Shown here: piece by piece, positions 36,120 to 49,100 of the stretch
Layout: every line of letters begins with the position of its first letter
Position numbering within the stretch: the first letter of the stretch is position 1
DNA from: Tubiluchus corallicola
Taxonomy: Eukaryota > Priapulida > Priapulimorpha > Priapulimorphida > Tubiluchidae
Assembly (NCBI GenBank): GCA_030141605.1
Contig: JAQGDQ010000059.1
Coordinates: forward strand, 1-64,000
Direction: 5' to 3'
Length of the DNA stretch: 64,000 nt
Notes under the pieces: generated by a model
What the model was told of the DNA's origin: nothing
Seen by the model: only the letters and a program-made list of their open reading frames with translations
The model's database searches: none
Translations under genes and position numbers: made by a program

Positions 36120-37232
36120 ATATGTATTTTGAAAAGCATTCGATAGTGTGTAGATTGAGAGCATATGGGATTGAGGTAGGCATCATTATGTGGACAGCTT
36201 TTTACTGGTTGGAAAAAGTCATCATGCAGGGATGTTGTTCAAACTGGCAAAAGGTGGATAGTGGAGTTCTGCAGGTCAGCACCCTCGGTCCAGTATTATT
36301 TCTCATCTACATCAATGACCTTCCAGAAGAAGTAGTGTCTGAGATCTTTTTGTTTGCAGTACTAAGTTGTTCAGTGTAATTGATACACAGCAAGCTAGAG
36401 AAAACATTCAAGAGGATCCCCGTAGCTCGACCAAATGGAAGAACATTGGGTGCTAGCTGTCCATCCTGATAAATCTAAGGTGAACACACAGGAAGGATAA
36501 CCCAACTTTTGGTCACACGATGGTTAGAGATGAAGTTAATCACCCGGATACTATGAAGTGACTCAGAGAAAGACTTTGGAATTACTTTTCATACACTTCT
36601 TATATAAAATTTGAACATCATATCCAGGAAAGATAAGCAAAGCTAAGAAAATGGTGGAATAAAAACTAGATCTTTTGTCACTTTGACCTGTAGTATGTTC
36701 ATCTGTCTGTACAAAGCAATTGAAAGACCCCATCTTGAGTTTTGGAGCTCAGTGTGGCACACATCAATGGTCAAATATATCGATCAATGAGAACAAATAC
36801 AAAGATTCAATGTTGGCAAGAAGGCTAAGTGATTTGAAAGGATTATCATATACTAACTGGTTGAAGTTCCTGAAATTGTCAACCCTAGCATACAAGAGCT
36901 TGAGAGGCAATATGATAGAGGCTTATAAAATTTTAACGAATATATACGCTATAGGTGTAAGCCCACCATTGCAATTGAGATTGCAGGTGGCTAGATCGAT
37001 CACCCGAGGCCATTCGTTAAAGTTCAGATCTAATAAGTCTATAGGATTGAATCATTTTTCACACAGAATTCTGGATTCATGGAACAGTTTGCCTAACAAT
37101 AAATGCACACCAAGTGTAGATGCTTTTGAGAAAAGGTTGGACAAGCATATAGCTAGGAGAAAGATTACAATTACAAGGCCTCCTTTGACGATATATGGGC
37201 CAGAAGATTACTTTGTCGAAACAACATAAGGC
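36120..37232 (+). mobile_element. LINE fragment, 5'-truncated reverse transcriptase and C-terminus
   Basis: 36122-36379 reads RLRAYGIE, GCCSNWQKVDSGVLQ and LGPVLFLIYINDLPEE, the RT palm segment of CR1/Jockey-group elements; the frame is lost just before the expected FADD box. 36720-37229 encodes the usual C-terminal part (LKGLSYTNWLKFL, LRGNMIEAYKIL, HSLKFRSN, DSWNSLPNN) and ends with a stop. Frames in between are broken. Confidence 0.85.
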
Positions 37233-37569
37233 AACATAAGGTAAGGTAAGTAAATTAGTTCTAACACTAGGACAATGTTATCAGAATAGCCGAAAGCTGA
37301 TAAAAAGCTTTAAAAAGAAATCAGTTGGCCGTACTATAGTATCGTCATTCAAAATATTTTATAAATTTACTAAATCAATAGTACTACTTCATGTTCTGAA
37401 ATTATTCGAGGTGTTGAATGTACCTACATTCACATTCGTGTTACATACATACATACATATGCATGTGATACTGTGGCAACCATACAACAGCAGCATATTA
37501 CGAACCAAATTTTTATACAAAGGCAAACTAACAGACGAACCTTTACTGATTACAGTACTTCTTTATTAT

Positions 37570-38111
37570 ACCAACACGTCTATTGGCTTTCTTTTCTAAT
37601 TTAGTTATATGTTCATTAAACTTCATATCATTAGTCACAATCACACCTAAGTCTTTAAAGCTGGAAGCCTCATGATCTGTTTTATCACTAATTGCTTAAT
37701 TATAACTAACATGACTTCTTATACATAACAGTGTGTGCTTAACAGGTTCAGTTGCAAAAGCTACTGATCAGGCCATGTTTGAACAGAATCAAGGTCAAGC
37801 TAAAGCAGTGCACGATCAAATTGATACTTAATTTCTCTAAATATTTTAATGTCGTCCAAAAACATTCTTATATTGGAAGAAACATAACCGGGAATGTCAT
37901 TTGTATATAAAATAAAAAACTAAGAACCACTTGTTGTTCCCTGAGATATAGTACTCTTGACAATCTTCCAATCAGCAACAACGCCATTTTGTACAACTTG
38001 CTGCCAACGGGATGTAATAAACTGACCAAATAATGGTCTGTGTATTTTCCCAGCTAATGTGCTGATTACGAAGAAGTTATCCTCCGTATATGTAAGTTGC
38101 AGCTGCTGCAC
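37570..38111 (-). mobile_element. LINE reverse transcriptase fragment, antisense
   Basis: On the minus strand: VADWKIVKSTISQGTTSGS, a stop, then FFILYTNDIPGYVSSN and FLDDIKIF. This is the RT region from the (P)QG box to a mutated FADD (FLDD). It differs in sequence from the plus-strand fragment next to it, so it is a separate insertion. Several stops are present. Confidence 0.75.
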
Positions 38112-38330
38112 GCAATCAGGAAATCACCTCCAAAATTACAGGATTTGACAGTCATTCATCCCTGGTCATACTGAAGTAAGTACCTCAATAATTTGCCCGT
38201 ACAAGCTTATAAATAATTTTTTTCTCTTTTCCTACTTAATTCATGTGTGTAAATGGCTGTGCAGTGTCATGCAATTTTTACAGAGTCGCCATGGTAATAC
38301 TTTTGAAGTAATATCAATGCATTTAAGACC

Positions 38331-38575
38331 AGATGGTGTGGTTTAGTGGTAATGCGTTATCTTCTCATATGGGAAGTCGTGAGTTTGATACTGTGGCCGA
38401 CCTGGCATGTGGTGTTTAGGGTAAAAATGGGGTAATAATAGTCTTTGTTATTTAGTTGCAGATTGTTATTTACAGTCATTCCAAAAGCTCTTTGGAGCTT
38501 ATGTTAATTGTTCATCCAAAAAGCCGACTTTAAATAAAATATTAATATTGTTATTATTATTATTATTATTACGTC
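38331..38575 (+). mobile_element. tRNA-derived SINE
   Basis: The head (about 38331-38402) is tRNA-like: an A-box-like TGGTTTAGTGG, an anticodon-stem-like CTTCTCATATGGGAAG and a degenerate B box GAGTTTGATAC. A non-tRNA body follows, with a small stem AAAGCTCTTTGGAGCTT, then AAAAGCCGACTTTAAATAAA and a terminal ATT microsatellite, a common SINE tail. The degraded B box argues against a functional tRNA gene. Confidence 0.65.
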
Positions 38576-39185
38576 TCGTTATCATCAACATTCCTACACT
38601 ATGTGATATGCTAAGTATTAGTATCATAATTTCATAATGAGCTCGTCATAATGTGTTCTTTAGCTAATATTTTTAAACTAAATTGCTGCAGAAGCAGCAG
38701 AATATAACAAAACTAAAGGAAAATATGTACGTAGATTTAAACGAAAAGCCAGCCCTCAAACAATATTCATTATATTTTAGTATGCATTTGAAAATATTGA
38801 AATTACTACATAATATACAGCATAAAGTGCTTTACGTAAAATGCTACAGAAATTTCAGTCATTCTTATCTTCTGCCAAATGAACCACACTGAGGGAATAT
38901 TTGGTAAAAAGGCATGCGTAACAAAACTTCTGCACTTCAATCAGAAATTCTAATATCTTTATGTTTAACTGTGTTTATATAAAAATTAGTCATCATATCA
39001 ATTAACAACAACTTTAAAATATTTACATAGCTTTAGTCTTCAGGATTATACCTCAGAATGCGTAAGTACTGCATATAATAGCTTTTCAAATGACCGTGGA
39101 ATTGTCCGAAGCTATGGCCATACTGTAGGTGCCAGGCAGGTTACTTAGCTTACAGAATTCAGTTTTAGCTTGTTAAAATAATTAT

Positions 39186-39470
39186 TCTGTTGTTTTGTCG
39201 GCATTAGTTAGCCGAGTTGGAGGTAATTATACCATCGTCGGTAACTGGTTTTCATAACAACGTTATGACTAGATGAAAACGATAACCGAATTACTCCATT
39301 TTTCGTTCAAGATAAGTGCACCCAAGCATGAAGTGATAGCGACTTTAAATTGATTTTACTAATTACGTGAAGAGCTTATCACAACTTTGTTGCTAGAGCT
39401 TTCTAACATTTTTCTCAAATATTAAAATAAACTCAATTTCCCAAGACACCTGGCTTTTCCTTTAAAAAAT
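39186..39470. repeat. Dispersed repeat, copy 2 (related to 20.81-20.99 kb)
   Basis: Shares CACCCAAGCATGAA, CTTTCTAACAT and a TTTCCC-containing end with the first copy. Class unknown. Confidence 0.4.
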
Positions 39471-42400
39471 TTTATCCTTCCTGTTGATTTCAAGTTCGTT
39501 TACCTCTCATACCAAAACTAGTACTGAGTTTTAATTTCGCTTGAAAGAGTTGTTGTATTTTGCTATTTTGGAATTGATATTGAGAACTGTAATTTTTATG
39601 CAAACATAGTTTATTGCGGTGTGCTTTGTTCATTTGACTATGAAATTTCGTATTTGATTACTATTTTTAATCACATTGATGTTGTTTGTATATTTTTTTA
39701 CTTTTTTGTCTGCAGCTCACCTCTCACAGTGTTAAAGCTAAAGAAATGAAATCGCACATTGTTATAAATCACTAAACATTAGGTTAATTTGCATGTACCT
39801 GCCACAGGAGTGGTAGACCTATCACAATATTAGGTGTTTTGTAGAATTTGTCAGTGTATTTCGAAATGCCTGTGAGCAATAACTTCTCTGTGTATTAATT
39901 ACATTTGCTATCTGTCCTGTCTTTATGGTGTCATTCTGATTTTTAGGTTATTCCGTTTTCCTGCGTTTTTTTTCTCCTATTTATTTGGCAACATTTTCTT
40001 AATTAAAACTGTACAGGTATTGCTCTTTACATTGTTTGTTGGTCATTTGCTTTTTACTGTGCTTGGGTAGACTATATTAGACTATAATTATCAGTCAATT
40101 TGAGCCTTTTTTCATGCATCTTGATGTTTATATTAATTATGTTGCGAGCTTTGAATAGATGATCTTTGAAAAAGAGACAAATTAACTCTAACCTAGTCTG
40201 TTTTGTTAAATTTTCTAGAGGTTGTCTCACTCTGAATATAATGAAATGTTGTTACACTGTAGACATAACACACTTTGTTAATCATGTAAGAATAAAGTTT
40301 TTTCTGTCGTTCAATTATTTAAATAAGAATAAGTTTTATTTAATCTGAATAGAAATAAAGCTACCTGCAATGCTAAACATGATGTGCAGCATTTCACGCT
40401 GCTACACTAATTGCGACATAACTGAAATGCCATACTTTAATATTTCACAGTTAATTTATTTTTATTCAAGTTTTTTAAATCGCCCACACATTTCATCCAG
40501 GAGAGATAATCATCATCAGTTTATATACTAATTTGATTTAAAAACATGTTAGTGTTTAAATATTTAGCACTCATGATAAATATCGCTGATGCCTCTGCGT
40601 CAGGAGTAACAGCCATTGGCGGGTGAAAAATTTGCACATGTTTGACTGTATACATGTAATGATCCCTAAAAGCAGCTGTCACATTATTGGCAGTAAGTTA
40701 TATCCCAAACACCTGCTTTTCCTAGTGAACATAAGCTGTGTGGTTCATATGCATCACTTGAGACAGCTGTTGTGCATTTTTAACATCTTTATTGTTAATA
40801 TCAAAGTATTTCAAAACTAGTTAAAGTTATGGTTTGTCGTGGCTTTGTCGTACAACACAGTTTATTGAGCATATTCCAGACAATGTTATATCAGTCAAGC
40901 TTGCAAACTATCAACACTTTTATGCTTTATACTCTCAACAGAAGCTTTTTTACTTGTTCTTTTATTAAAAAAATATTTTAAAGGTGACTAATGTGAGTAT
41001 CAAAACTTTGATCTCGCCAAATGTTGTTTGTCTTGCCACTCTGAAATACTAATGTAAGTATTGTATCATCATTTTAAATATTTTGTTTGCATCTGTGTTT
41101 CCCTTGAGCAGCATACTTATGGTGATTTTGACTGGTAATGACACTGATGATTTTTGTGTCTATGAGACCTTGGCGATGATTGTCTTTCATATGATTTAAT
41201 GACATTAATCTTATTAGGTGACTTTGGCAAGTTGCCAAGTGCTATGGCCTCTGTGGGTTTTATGTGTAAATTCCATAATAATTCGTAAAATTGCCAAGCC
41301 TGATAATCCAGCTGATTTTACAGTTCATAAATAATTCAATACCAGCTTAATGGTTTTATGGCTCATTGTTTACCCTTGTCATATCATGCTACCCCATTGT
41401 GCAATAGAAAGAACATGGATAATGTACAGTGTCATGCAGCAAGTCTGTGCTTTGTATACCCAGCTAGATCAATAATACAAATTGTACTGAGTGAGCATGT
41501 CCTGTGCTGACAGTCTCTTCCTAGCAGAATCTTTTGGGTGGCTTCTCTTTTCAATCGCGTGATCCACTTTGGAGACATCTGTGTGGTATTAAGCTTAGTG
41601 TCATGTGTGTGAAAAAAATGTTTACTGAATACATTTTTGTAACATTTCCATGTTGATTGAAGAATTGATGATTATGTGGTTCATTAATTAATAGCTTTCT
41701 TGTAGACTCTTTACGCAAGACATTTCAGTGCTATGAGTGTGTGACCACTGTGTATCATTTCGTTTGAAATAAACTTAATCTTTCTTTTGCTTTCTTTATT
41801 TGGTCAGATCTATTGTGAACTTAGCAGTCACAATGTTCAGTTCTACATATCAGTATCAACACATTAATTTAGAAAGTAAGTGCTTATTTAATCATAATCA
41901 AAGCTGACAAACAGATTCTGAGTCATATCATCTGAGAAAGTTTTGAAATAAAGAAGAAAGCACTTCTGGCATGATGTTTTTGCTTCGTTTAGTGAAAAGA
42001 GTCCACACAAATGAGATTTGGTGTTATTTGACTGCTTGTTTATTTAAATTTTTCATTGTTCACCTGATCTAGTCTTTTCTATTTTTATCCCTGATTCTGA
42101 ACAGTTTACACTGTTGTAAGTGCAATTTGGAATATTTCGTATGAAGGTTATAAAACAAGCTTAAAATCTTGAAACAGCTGTAGCTATCAGGTGCAAATTG
42201 ACCTGCACGGTCACACTGAAGGACAAGGAATAGATTGTTTGCAAATCGCACTTTATTTAGACTGCCAATTTGAAGTATGTGTGCTGCCTAAATAACAGAA
42301 ATGTCTAATTCATGTTCTTCAAATTTCTCCACTACAGCCTATGTTTAACCACTGAAGTGCATGTTGTATTGATTCGCGGTTCACAGTAATATGCTGCTTG

Positions 42401-42617
42401 GTGTGCCGTCGTTTAGTACATGCATAGGATACGCAGATATTCCATCATTTAATTTACCCATTTAATAGCTTTTACTGCTAGAAGGAAAAACTGCTTCTTA
42501 CAGGAAATGGCATGGAAGTAGTAGCCGTGTTACTGATAAATTTGATTTAAATAAATATATTATGAAATATGCATTCTAATGAATTGTGTCAACTAGATTT
42601 TTATTGTGATTCAAATT

Positions 42618-42712
42618 CATTTACGTTTGTTTCTTTGTTTGTCTGTCTGTTTGTTTGTTTGTATGTATGCTTGCTTGTGTGTTTCTTGTCTTGTTTATTT
42701 GTTTGTTTAAGA
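42618..42712. repeat. (TTTG)n-type tetranucleotide microsatellite
   Basis: TTTG, TCTG, TATG and CTTG variants in tandem, about 200 bp before the first arfaptin coding exon. Confidence 0.85.
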
Positions 42713-42922
42713 GGTGTATCCAAAACTGTGAAACAATAGAAAATAGTCAACACTAATATTGTCAAACCTTGCATAATTAGTCATCTAAAGGTCCTATCTG
42801 TCAGACATGAATATTTCAATGAAAGATAAAGGTCAAGATCTCGGCTCATCTAGTCAAGTGATGTAAAATAAAAAACTGCATTTACGTTATATTATTACTG
42901 ATGGTACTTGTGTTTTTCTTAG

Positions 42923-43168
42923 ATTCACCCGCAAAGATGGCACAACAGATCCCCTTGCAGGGAAGTCCCGACGCCGACCATTTTGAAGAGCAAGATCTGA
43001 CTTCCATACCAAACTTGGGTGAGAGCACATCAGCCGTGATTGGAGGTGATGATACTGGTTATACTATGTACGGTTCCCATCCAGGAGGAATGAATATGCC
43101 ATCAGGTGTTCCTGCACAGCGATCATTAGATGCTTCCAGGGTTCCAAGGTCAAGTACTGCACCGGCAG
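42923..43168 (+). CDS. ARFIP: ARFIP coding exon 1
   Basis: Acceptor TTTTTCTTAG at 42922, ATG at 42937, donor GGCAG then GTAATG, ends in phase 1. Confidence 0.85.
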
Positions 43169-46100
43169 GTAATGCAATTATTTAAAAAATGCCTACAAGC
43201 TGATTAGTGTAATTTTAGGGTTTGTTCAGGAGTTGAAGAATTTATGACGTTATATAGCACAGCTGCAGTAGCTGATCAAGTGCACTTTTTTCCATTATGT
43301 CATACAGCAATATGTTTAATTATTTACAAGTTTGTTAGAAAATTTTCAATGAAGTTTTTTGCAAATGGAATATACAACATAGCTCTAATGATGAAACATG
43401 CAGCTTCTCTTCTTTTGTTCCTAGTTTATTTACAGTAAATGTGAGCAACATTTGCAGTAAAAGCCACAATGTTTAGGTGAAACAGTGATTAGTTCTTATC
43501 TCCACATTAGACTTTCTGGAATTTATTGAACTAATTTGAGGCTCTATGTCATGATCAAAATGGTTTAGGAACCTCACCCTCCATTTTTTACAAAGTGTTT
43601 TTTCTGAGACTTCATTATATGATAAGCATGCTAACCTTGCAAGCTGGTCAAGAAATTATGGAGCTAGAGGGCAGTCAGACACACAGGGGGAAAGAGATAG
43701 AAATGAAGAGTAGCAATGAGAGGGGAGAGAGAAAGAGAAAGGGAGCAAAAATGGAAAACAGAGGTGGAGAGTGGGAGAAAGACTGAGAGAGGAGAGGGAG
43801 GAGAGAGATATGTGGTATCATATACATTTATTTAATTTGGCCCCCTGTCATTTCAAATTGAATTCATAGTACATATAGTAGCAAGGAAGCCATTTATATT
43901 CAGACAGAACCAACAGGGGAGTTTATCTTCATACTGTAGGTTAATGTGTTTTATTTGATACTTGTCTATTCAGTGAACAGGAGCAAAGTTGAAATTCAGC
44001 ATTCACTAATGATGATGAAAGATTTATGGTACTCTTTGACTGGAGGTCTTTTGCGTTAGTATGTTTTTACCTCCGTGCATTAAAAGTAAACAAAGGAAGT
44101 GTCTGTTTATCACTAGTGAAAAATTTATGTGGATTATATTTTACAAATATAACCCATATAAGCTTTTCTATATGTTACTAATGACAGGTATCAGAATTTT
44201 TGGTGTTTTTGTAACTTAATTTTTGGCACCTCTGCATATATGCTTAATATGTGCTATTATCTTGACTATCGTATAAAACTTATGGAATGCAATAAATTTA
44301 CTGTATTATTATTACTGCTACTGTTGCTGTTACTATTACCATTGCCATTACTATTACTATTAATTGATATGGGCTACAGCCGCTACTGCAATGTTCATTT
44401 CTGGAAATTATTCTGGTAATCTGAATGTTACACATTAATAACTGATTCCACATTATCAAGCTTTTCAGTTAAATTTCTTGAACAATTATTTATTTATTTA
44501 AATTGTAATGTTTAAGAGTTTTGTAAATGAAGTACAATTTTCTATACTGATGACTGCAGAAGTTAATACAAAAAATCTGCTTGCTTGCATGGTTCTGCAT
44601 TGTGTGTAAGCAAATGCTAAACAAATCATGTTGAATGCTCCATTAAACTGCTTTGTAAATATATTCATCTTACAAGTCAAATAGCTTATTTACGTATTCC
44701 TGTCTTGTATTGCTTAGGGTAGACGAACATTTTGATAACTGTGCAGTGCAGCATTTTGTATTATGTGTGAGTTGTAAAGCCAGATTAAAAGTCAGTTAAT
44801 TAGCCTAAACTTTGATTCATTTTGTACGATGTATGCTAGAAGTGGCATAATGTACTGGCTGTCAGCTGATGAAAGTGACGGTAATTATAGCATTTCATTT
44901 GGTCCCATGTTCAGTGTTCTGTACACATAGTACGATGCTGGTTTATATTGATTTGTACAGCTAAGCACCGTTACTTACACTTAGTCAATATTGTCTCCAT
45001 TGGCCAAGGCTTATTTAAGTCTGTTTATTTCTTTGACAGATTTTGTGAGCTTGCACAGCCTTTTCTTACTGTTATTTTTAATGGTTGATTTTGAAACTGT
45101 TTTAATAATTGCAACTAAGTAGCATTTTTAGAATATTCATAATTACTCTGGATGTATGACATGATCCAGCACATAAATCTGTTCTGCTGTTCTTTTTTTT
45201 AAATTAGCTTAGGCCAAAATCAAACATGAACCAATAAGTTTGCTTTTACTCAACATGTAATCTGTGTTGCACTGTGTATAAACATAAACATAAACAATAG
45301 TTTTAACTTTTAATTGCTTATCTGTTTGAAATTTTTTGCTGTTTGTACTAGGTATTCTAGACTAGGTTTATACACATAGATATTTAAAACACATCGATAG
45401 TTTTAACTTTTAATTGCTTATCTGTTTGAAATTTTTTGCAGCTTGTACTAGGTATTCTAGACTAGGTTTATACACATAGCTATTTAAAACACTCGATGTG
45501 TTTCATGTTAGATTATGTGGTTATGTGCCTAGGGTTGCCACCTCATCACGAATCAAAATCAGGAGTTAAGAGTCAGCTAGGAGGTCAAGGATGGCTGGAG
45601 CCCCGAAAGCCTGTGTGTTTCCTGCATTTTAGACGTTTTATGAGGCCTTTTTCAGAAACAAAAATAAAGAAATTTAAACCACAAATTACTACAAATTTCT
45701 TGATTTTAAACTCTAAAAAAGGACTAAAAACTCAAAGTTTACAAAAATGTAAGCGGTTTGCATCAATTTTTGGAATTCTTTCCCAAGTCCCACTACATTT
45801 CTTGCGTTCTTGAGATTTCTGGAGCTAGATGGTTTAGGTTAAGTGAACTAAACTTAAACCGGAAGAATACTTGATTCAATAAGTTTACTATTTTACTTAA
45901 TAAAGATTCCGCTTTTTTTAACTTACCCTTATGCAACAGTTCAATACCATGTAAGACATATTCCCATTTTCCATGCAAGACATTTTTGACTTAAATTTCA
46001 ATGTGATGGTCGAAATCAGAAGATTTGTGAATTTTTCAAAAATCTGACTGAATTACGGATGCATGGCTGAATTCCAGGAGAGACCTGGCCAACCCTATTT

Positions 46101-49100
46101 GTGTCGCATGGATCCTTTATCTTCTATTGATTGCATGATGATTATAAATTTGGTGCCACCTGAGTTTGCTATATTGCTAGGCCAGCTATACTGATATTCA
46201 GAAAAACCCTGGTAAAATAAGGCATTCCAAGCTGCTCTAGCAGACCACATTATATCTGGCTTTTTCTAGGTCCTCAACACTGTTCTGGATTTTTAGAGTG
46301 TCAAGTGACTTGGTGGCACAGCTAGTTATAAAAAAAATCTTCAGACATTTATTACTGTACAAGATTTTTGTAAGTAACAGCTTGCTACTTATTTTTAAAA
46401 GTATGTTCTATTATTTTCAGCTACTACAAATGTGCCACTGAGTCCTCAGACTAATGGAAACATGAGAGGGGGAGCGGCGCACATGGATCGAAATGCTACC
46501 AAGCTAGATGCATTAAAGACGTGGAGCAAATCAACGTTTATGTGCACACGGCAAATATTATCTGAAAAACTAGGTATTTTTATCTGAATTTTTGAAATGT
46601 ACAGCTGTTGTAGATTTACTTCCTGACTTGTAAAAATGGATAGATGCAAAATAAAATAACAGCAAGATAGGCACAATAAGATTAGTAAGATCTGTTGCCC
46701 GGCACATTAGTTTTCTAGTTTGTAGATTTATCTTGTCAGGGTGCCCAATTATTGAATCATCTCTCTACTTGAACAATAGAAATTCACTTAACCAAAAACC
46801 AAAACACACACCTTCATATAGCTTGAAATTTGCACGTTTCTTTTGATTCTCTTTCAAGTTATGTTGAGGCAAAATTTTGAAAAACTGCATCATGAAACGT
46901 GGCTATCAAATTACTGACTTTGGAAAGTACCAATCTGAACTTAAGAGTAAATAAAGTGTGAGTAGTTTGACAAAAGCGTTTCCCAAATTTCTGAATTTCA
47001 TTTTTACACAAAGAAATTTGGGCAAAATTTTGCAAAAGTTGCATTATGAAAGCCGATTTAAAAATATTTTAGGTTCAAAAACAGAAAAAAAATGTATTTA
47101 GAAGATAGTCATAGTATACAAAAGGTATCTTTTAATGTTACTTATAGGCAAAGGTACAAAGACAGTAGATGTAGGATTAGAAGCACAGATTGAGCAGTTA
47201 CGAGACACGCAGAAAAAGTATTCAAATATTCTTCGTTTGTCACGAGCTATGACAAGTCATTTATTCCATGTTGTACAGTCACAACGATCGCTTGGGGAAA
47301 CATTTACAGGTTAGTTCAATTTGTTTGTAGGTATTTATAGCATTTTTATGCATTTTCGAAGACAGTTTTATTGCACTCCTATGCATTTATTTTGATTTTT
47401 CAGACACTAATGATTTTGTTTAAATGATTTAAGTATTTGCATGTGCAAGCTACGTCATTGGCACTACCCTTTATGATACTTGTATTATAGTTTTACTCAG
47501 AATTACTTTTGTTCTTTCCGTAAAACGATTGCAAAGTTTGTAAGTGCTTATTTTGTCAAGTGTGGTTTCCTATTAACGTTAAGTATTAAACCAAGAGCAG
47601 TAATGAACCTCAAATATCCAGCCAGTTCAAAGAACCTTGCACACAGAAATACTTTTGCTGTCTTTGGTTGCCTTTCTTATTGTTTTTGGTTTCAAAGCCT
47701 TCAAATGTAACTAAATAATGCAACCTGAATTTTGAGAGAATTGTCATGCACAGGACACTCTAGAATCAGTGGCGGCTCATGTATAGGTACTGTGGAACTG
47801 CAGCACCCCCTACTTTCACTCAATATTACCGATAATATTCAATATAATAAGTCTTTTTTCTTTAGTTCTTTCTTTATATATGTACAGAACCAGAGCATGT
47901 GAGGGTTGTACTGTTTGCTTTACAGCCCAGCACAGTGCACTCTAGCAATGTAGTATTTGGCTGTTGTGCACATGTATATTTGTTTGTTTAAAATTACAAA
48001 TGCAAATTACAACATTAAAAACGTATATTTGTTTTGTTTTACACAGTATTAAAACAATGGCTAAAAAATTTCTGAAGCAGCACCCCCACTAATTTTAGCT
48101 ACGAGTTGCCATTGTCTTGAAAACCAAATGACAGAGTTACATAAGTTTGCCATTAGTGTTTGGTACGGTTTATAAAACGCTTGATTTTTTAAACTGTATT
48201 TGCACTTGATGTTAATAATTATTTTTTCTTATTTTGTGAAAGTATGATTAGCGAATACAATGGTTTTAGTTCAGCCCCAATCCCGACTTCCGAATCTATG
48301 CACTTCCTCTTTTTGTCAAATTTAGTTTATAAAATTCAATAAACATGGATGCAATGTCGCAGTTCAATCAATTTATTATTGACCTATCTTGAATTTAGAA
48401 TTATAAATAAGTACATGTAACAACGTCTTTATTGACAGAATTGGCACAGAAGTCACCTGAACTGCAAGATGAGTTTAGCTACAATGCGGAGACGCAGCGC
48501 ACCCTGGTGAAGAATGGTGAGATTCTGCTAACAGCCCTCAATTTCTTCACATCTAGCATTAACACACTCATCAATAAGACAATGGAGGATACGCTGCAGA
48601 CCATTAAACAGTATGAAACTGCAAGGTTAGTATGAAACTGCTGCTCTCTGGAACTCTATGTTGAAAGCTTGTTTGCCATCCTAATTTAATCTCCGCCAGT
48701 AAAAGGGAAACAGCAAATTCTAACAGCTAAAATGCAGTTTATTATAAGAACTCGACAAGAAAATACTAGGGTATAGTAAAAGGTCTAGTTAATTAGATCG
48801 TCATCGTCGAGATGATCTCTTCGACCAAGACGCACTACCTAACTCTCATTCGTCATCATCATCTCCTTACATTCTGCACTGTTAACGCAAACAACCAATA
48901 ACATTGGCGCTCCTCTAGTTTAACAAAGTTATCAACAGATACATGTTTACCATGACCTCTTAAATTAATCCTCTTGTCTTTTTCTTCTTAAATTAAATTC
49001 TCCTTATTTCTATCTCTGGGCCAGCATGACTTTGGTTTTCCAGAGGGCAGACACTTTGCTTTTCAGTAGTCTCTATGAAAAACTCCCAGTTAATACTTTT

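Larger units (their letters stand above)
38576..42922. other. Intergenic / upstream region or 5' intron of arfaptin
   Basis: No coding frame recognised. It probably contains or is spanned by the 5' UTR intron of arfaptin, since the first coding exon begins at a splice acceptor. A second copy of the dispersed repeat is at 39.19-39.47 kb. Confidence 0.5.
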
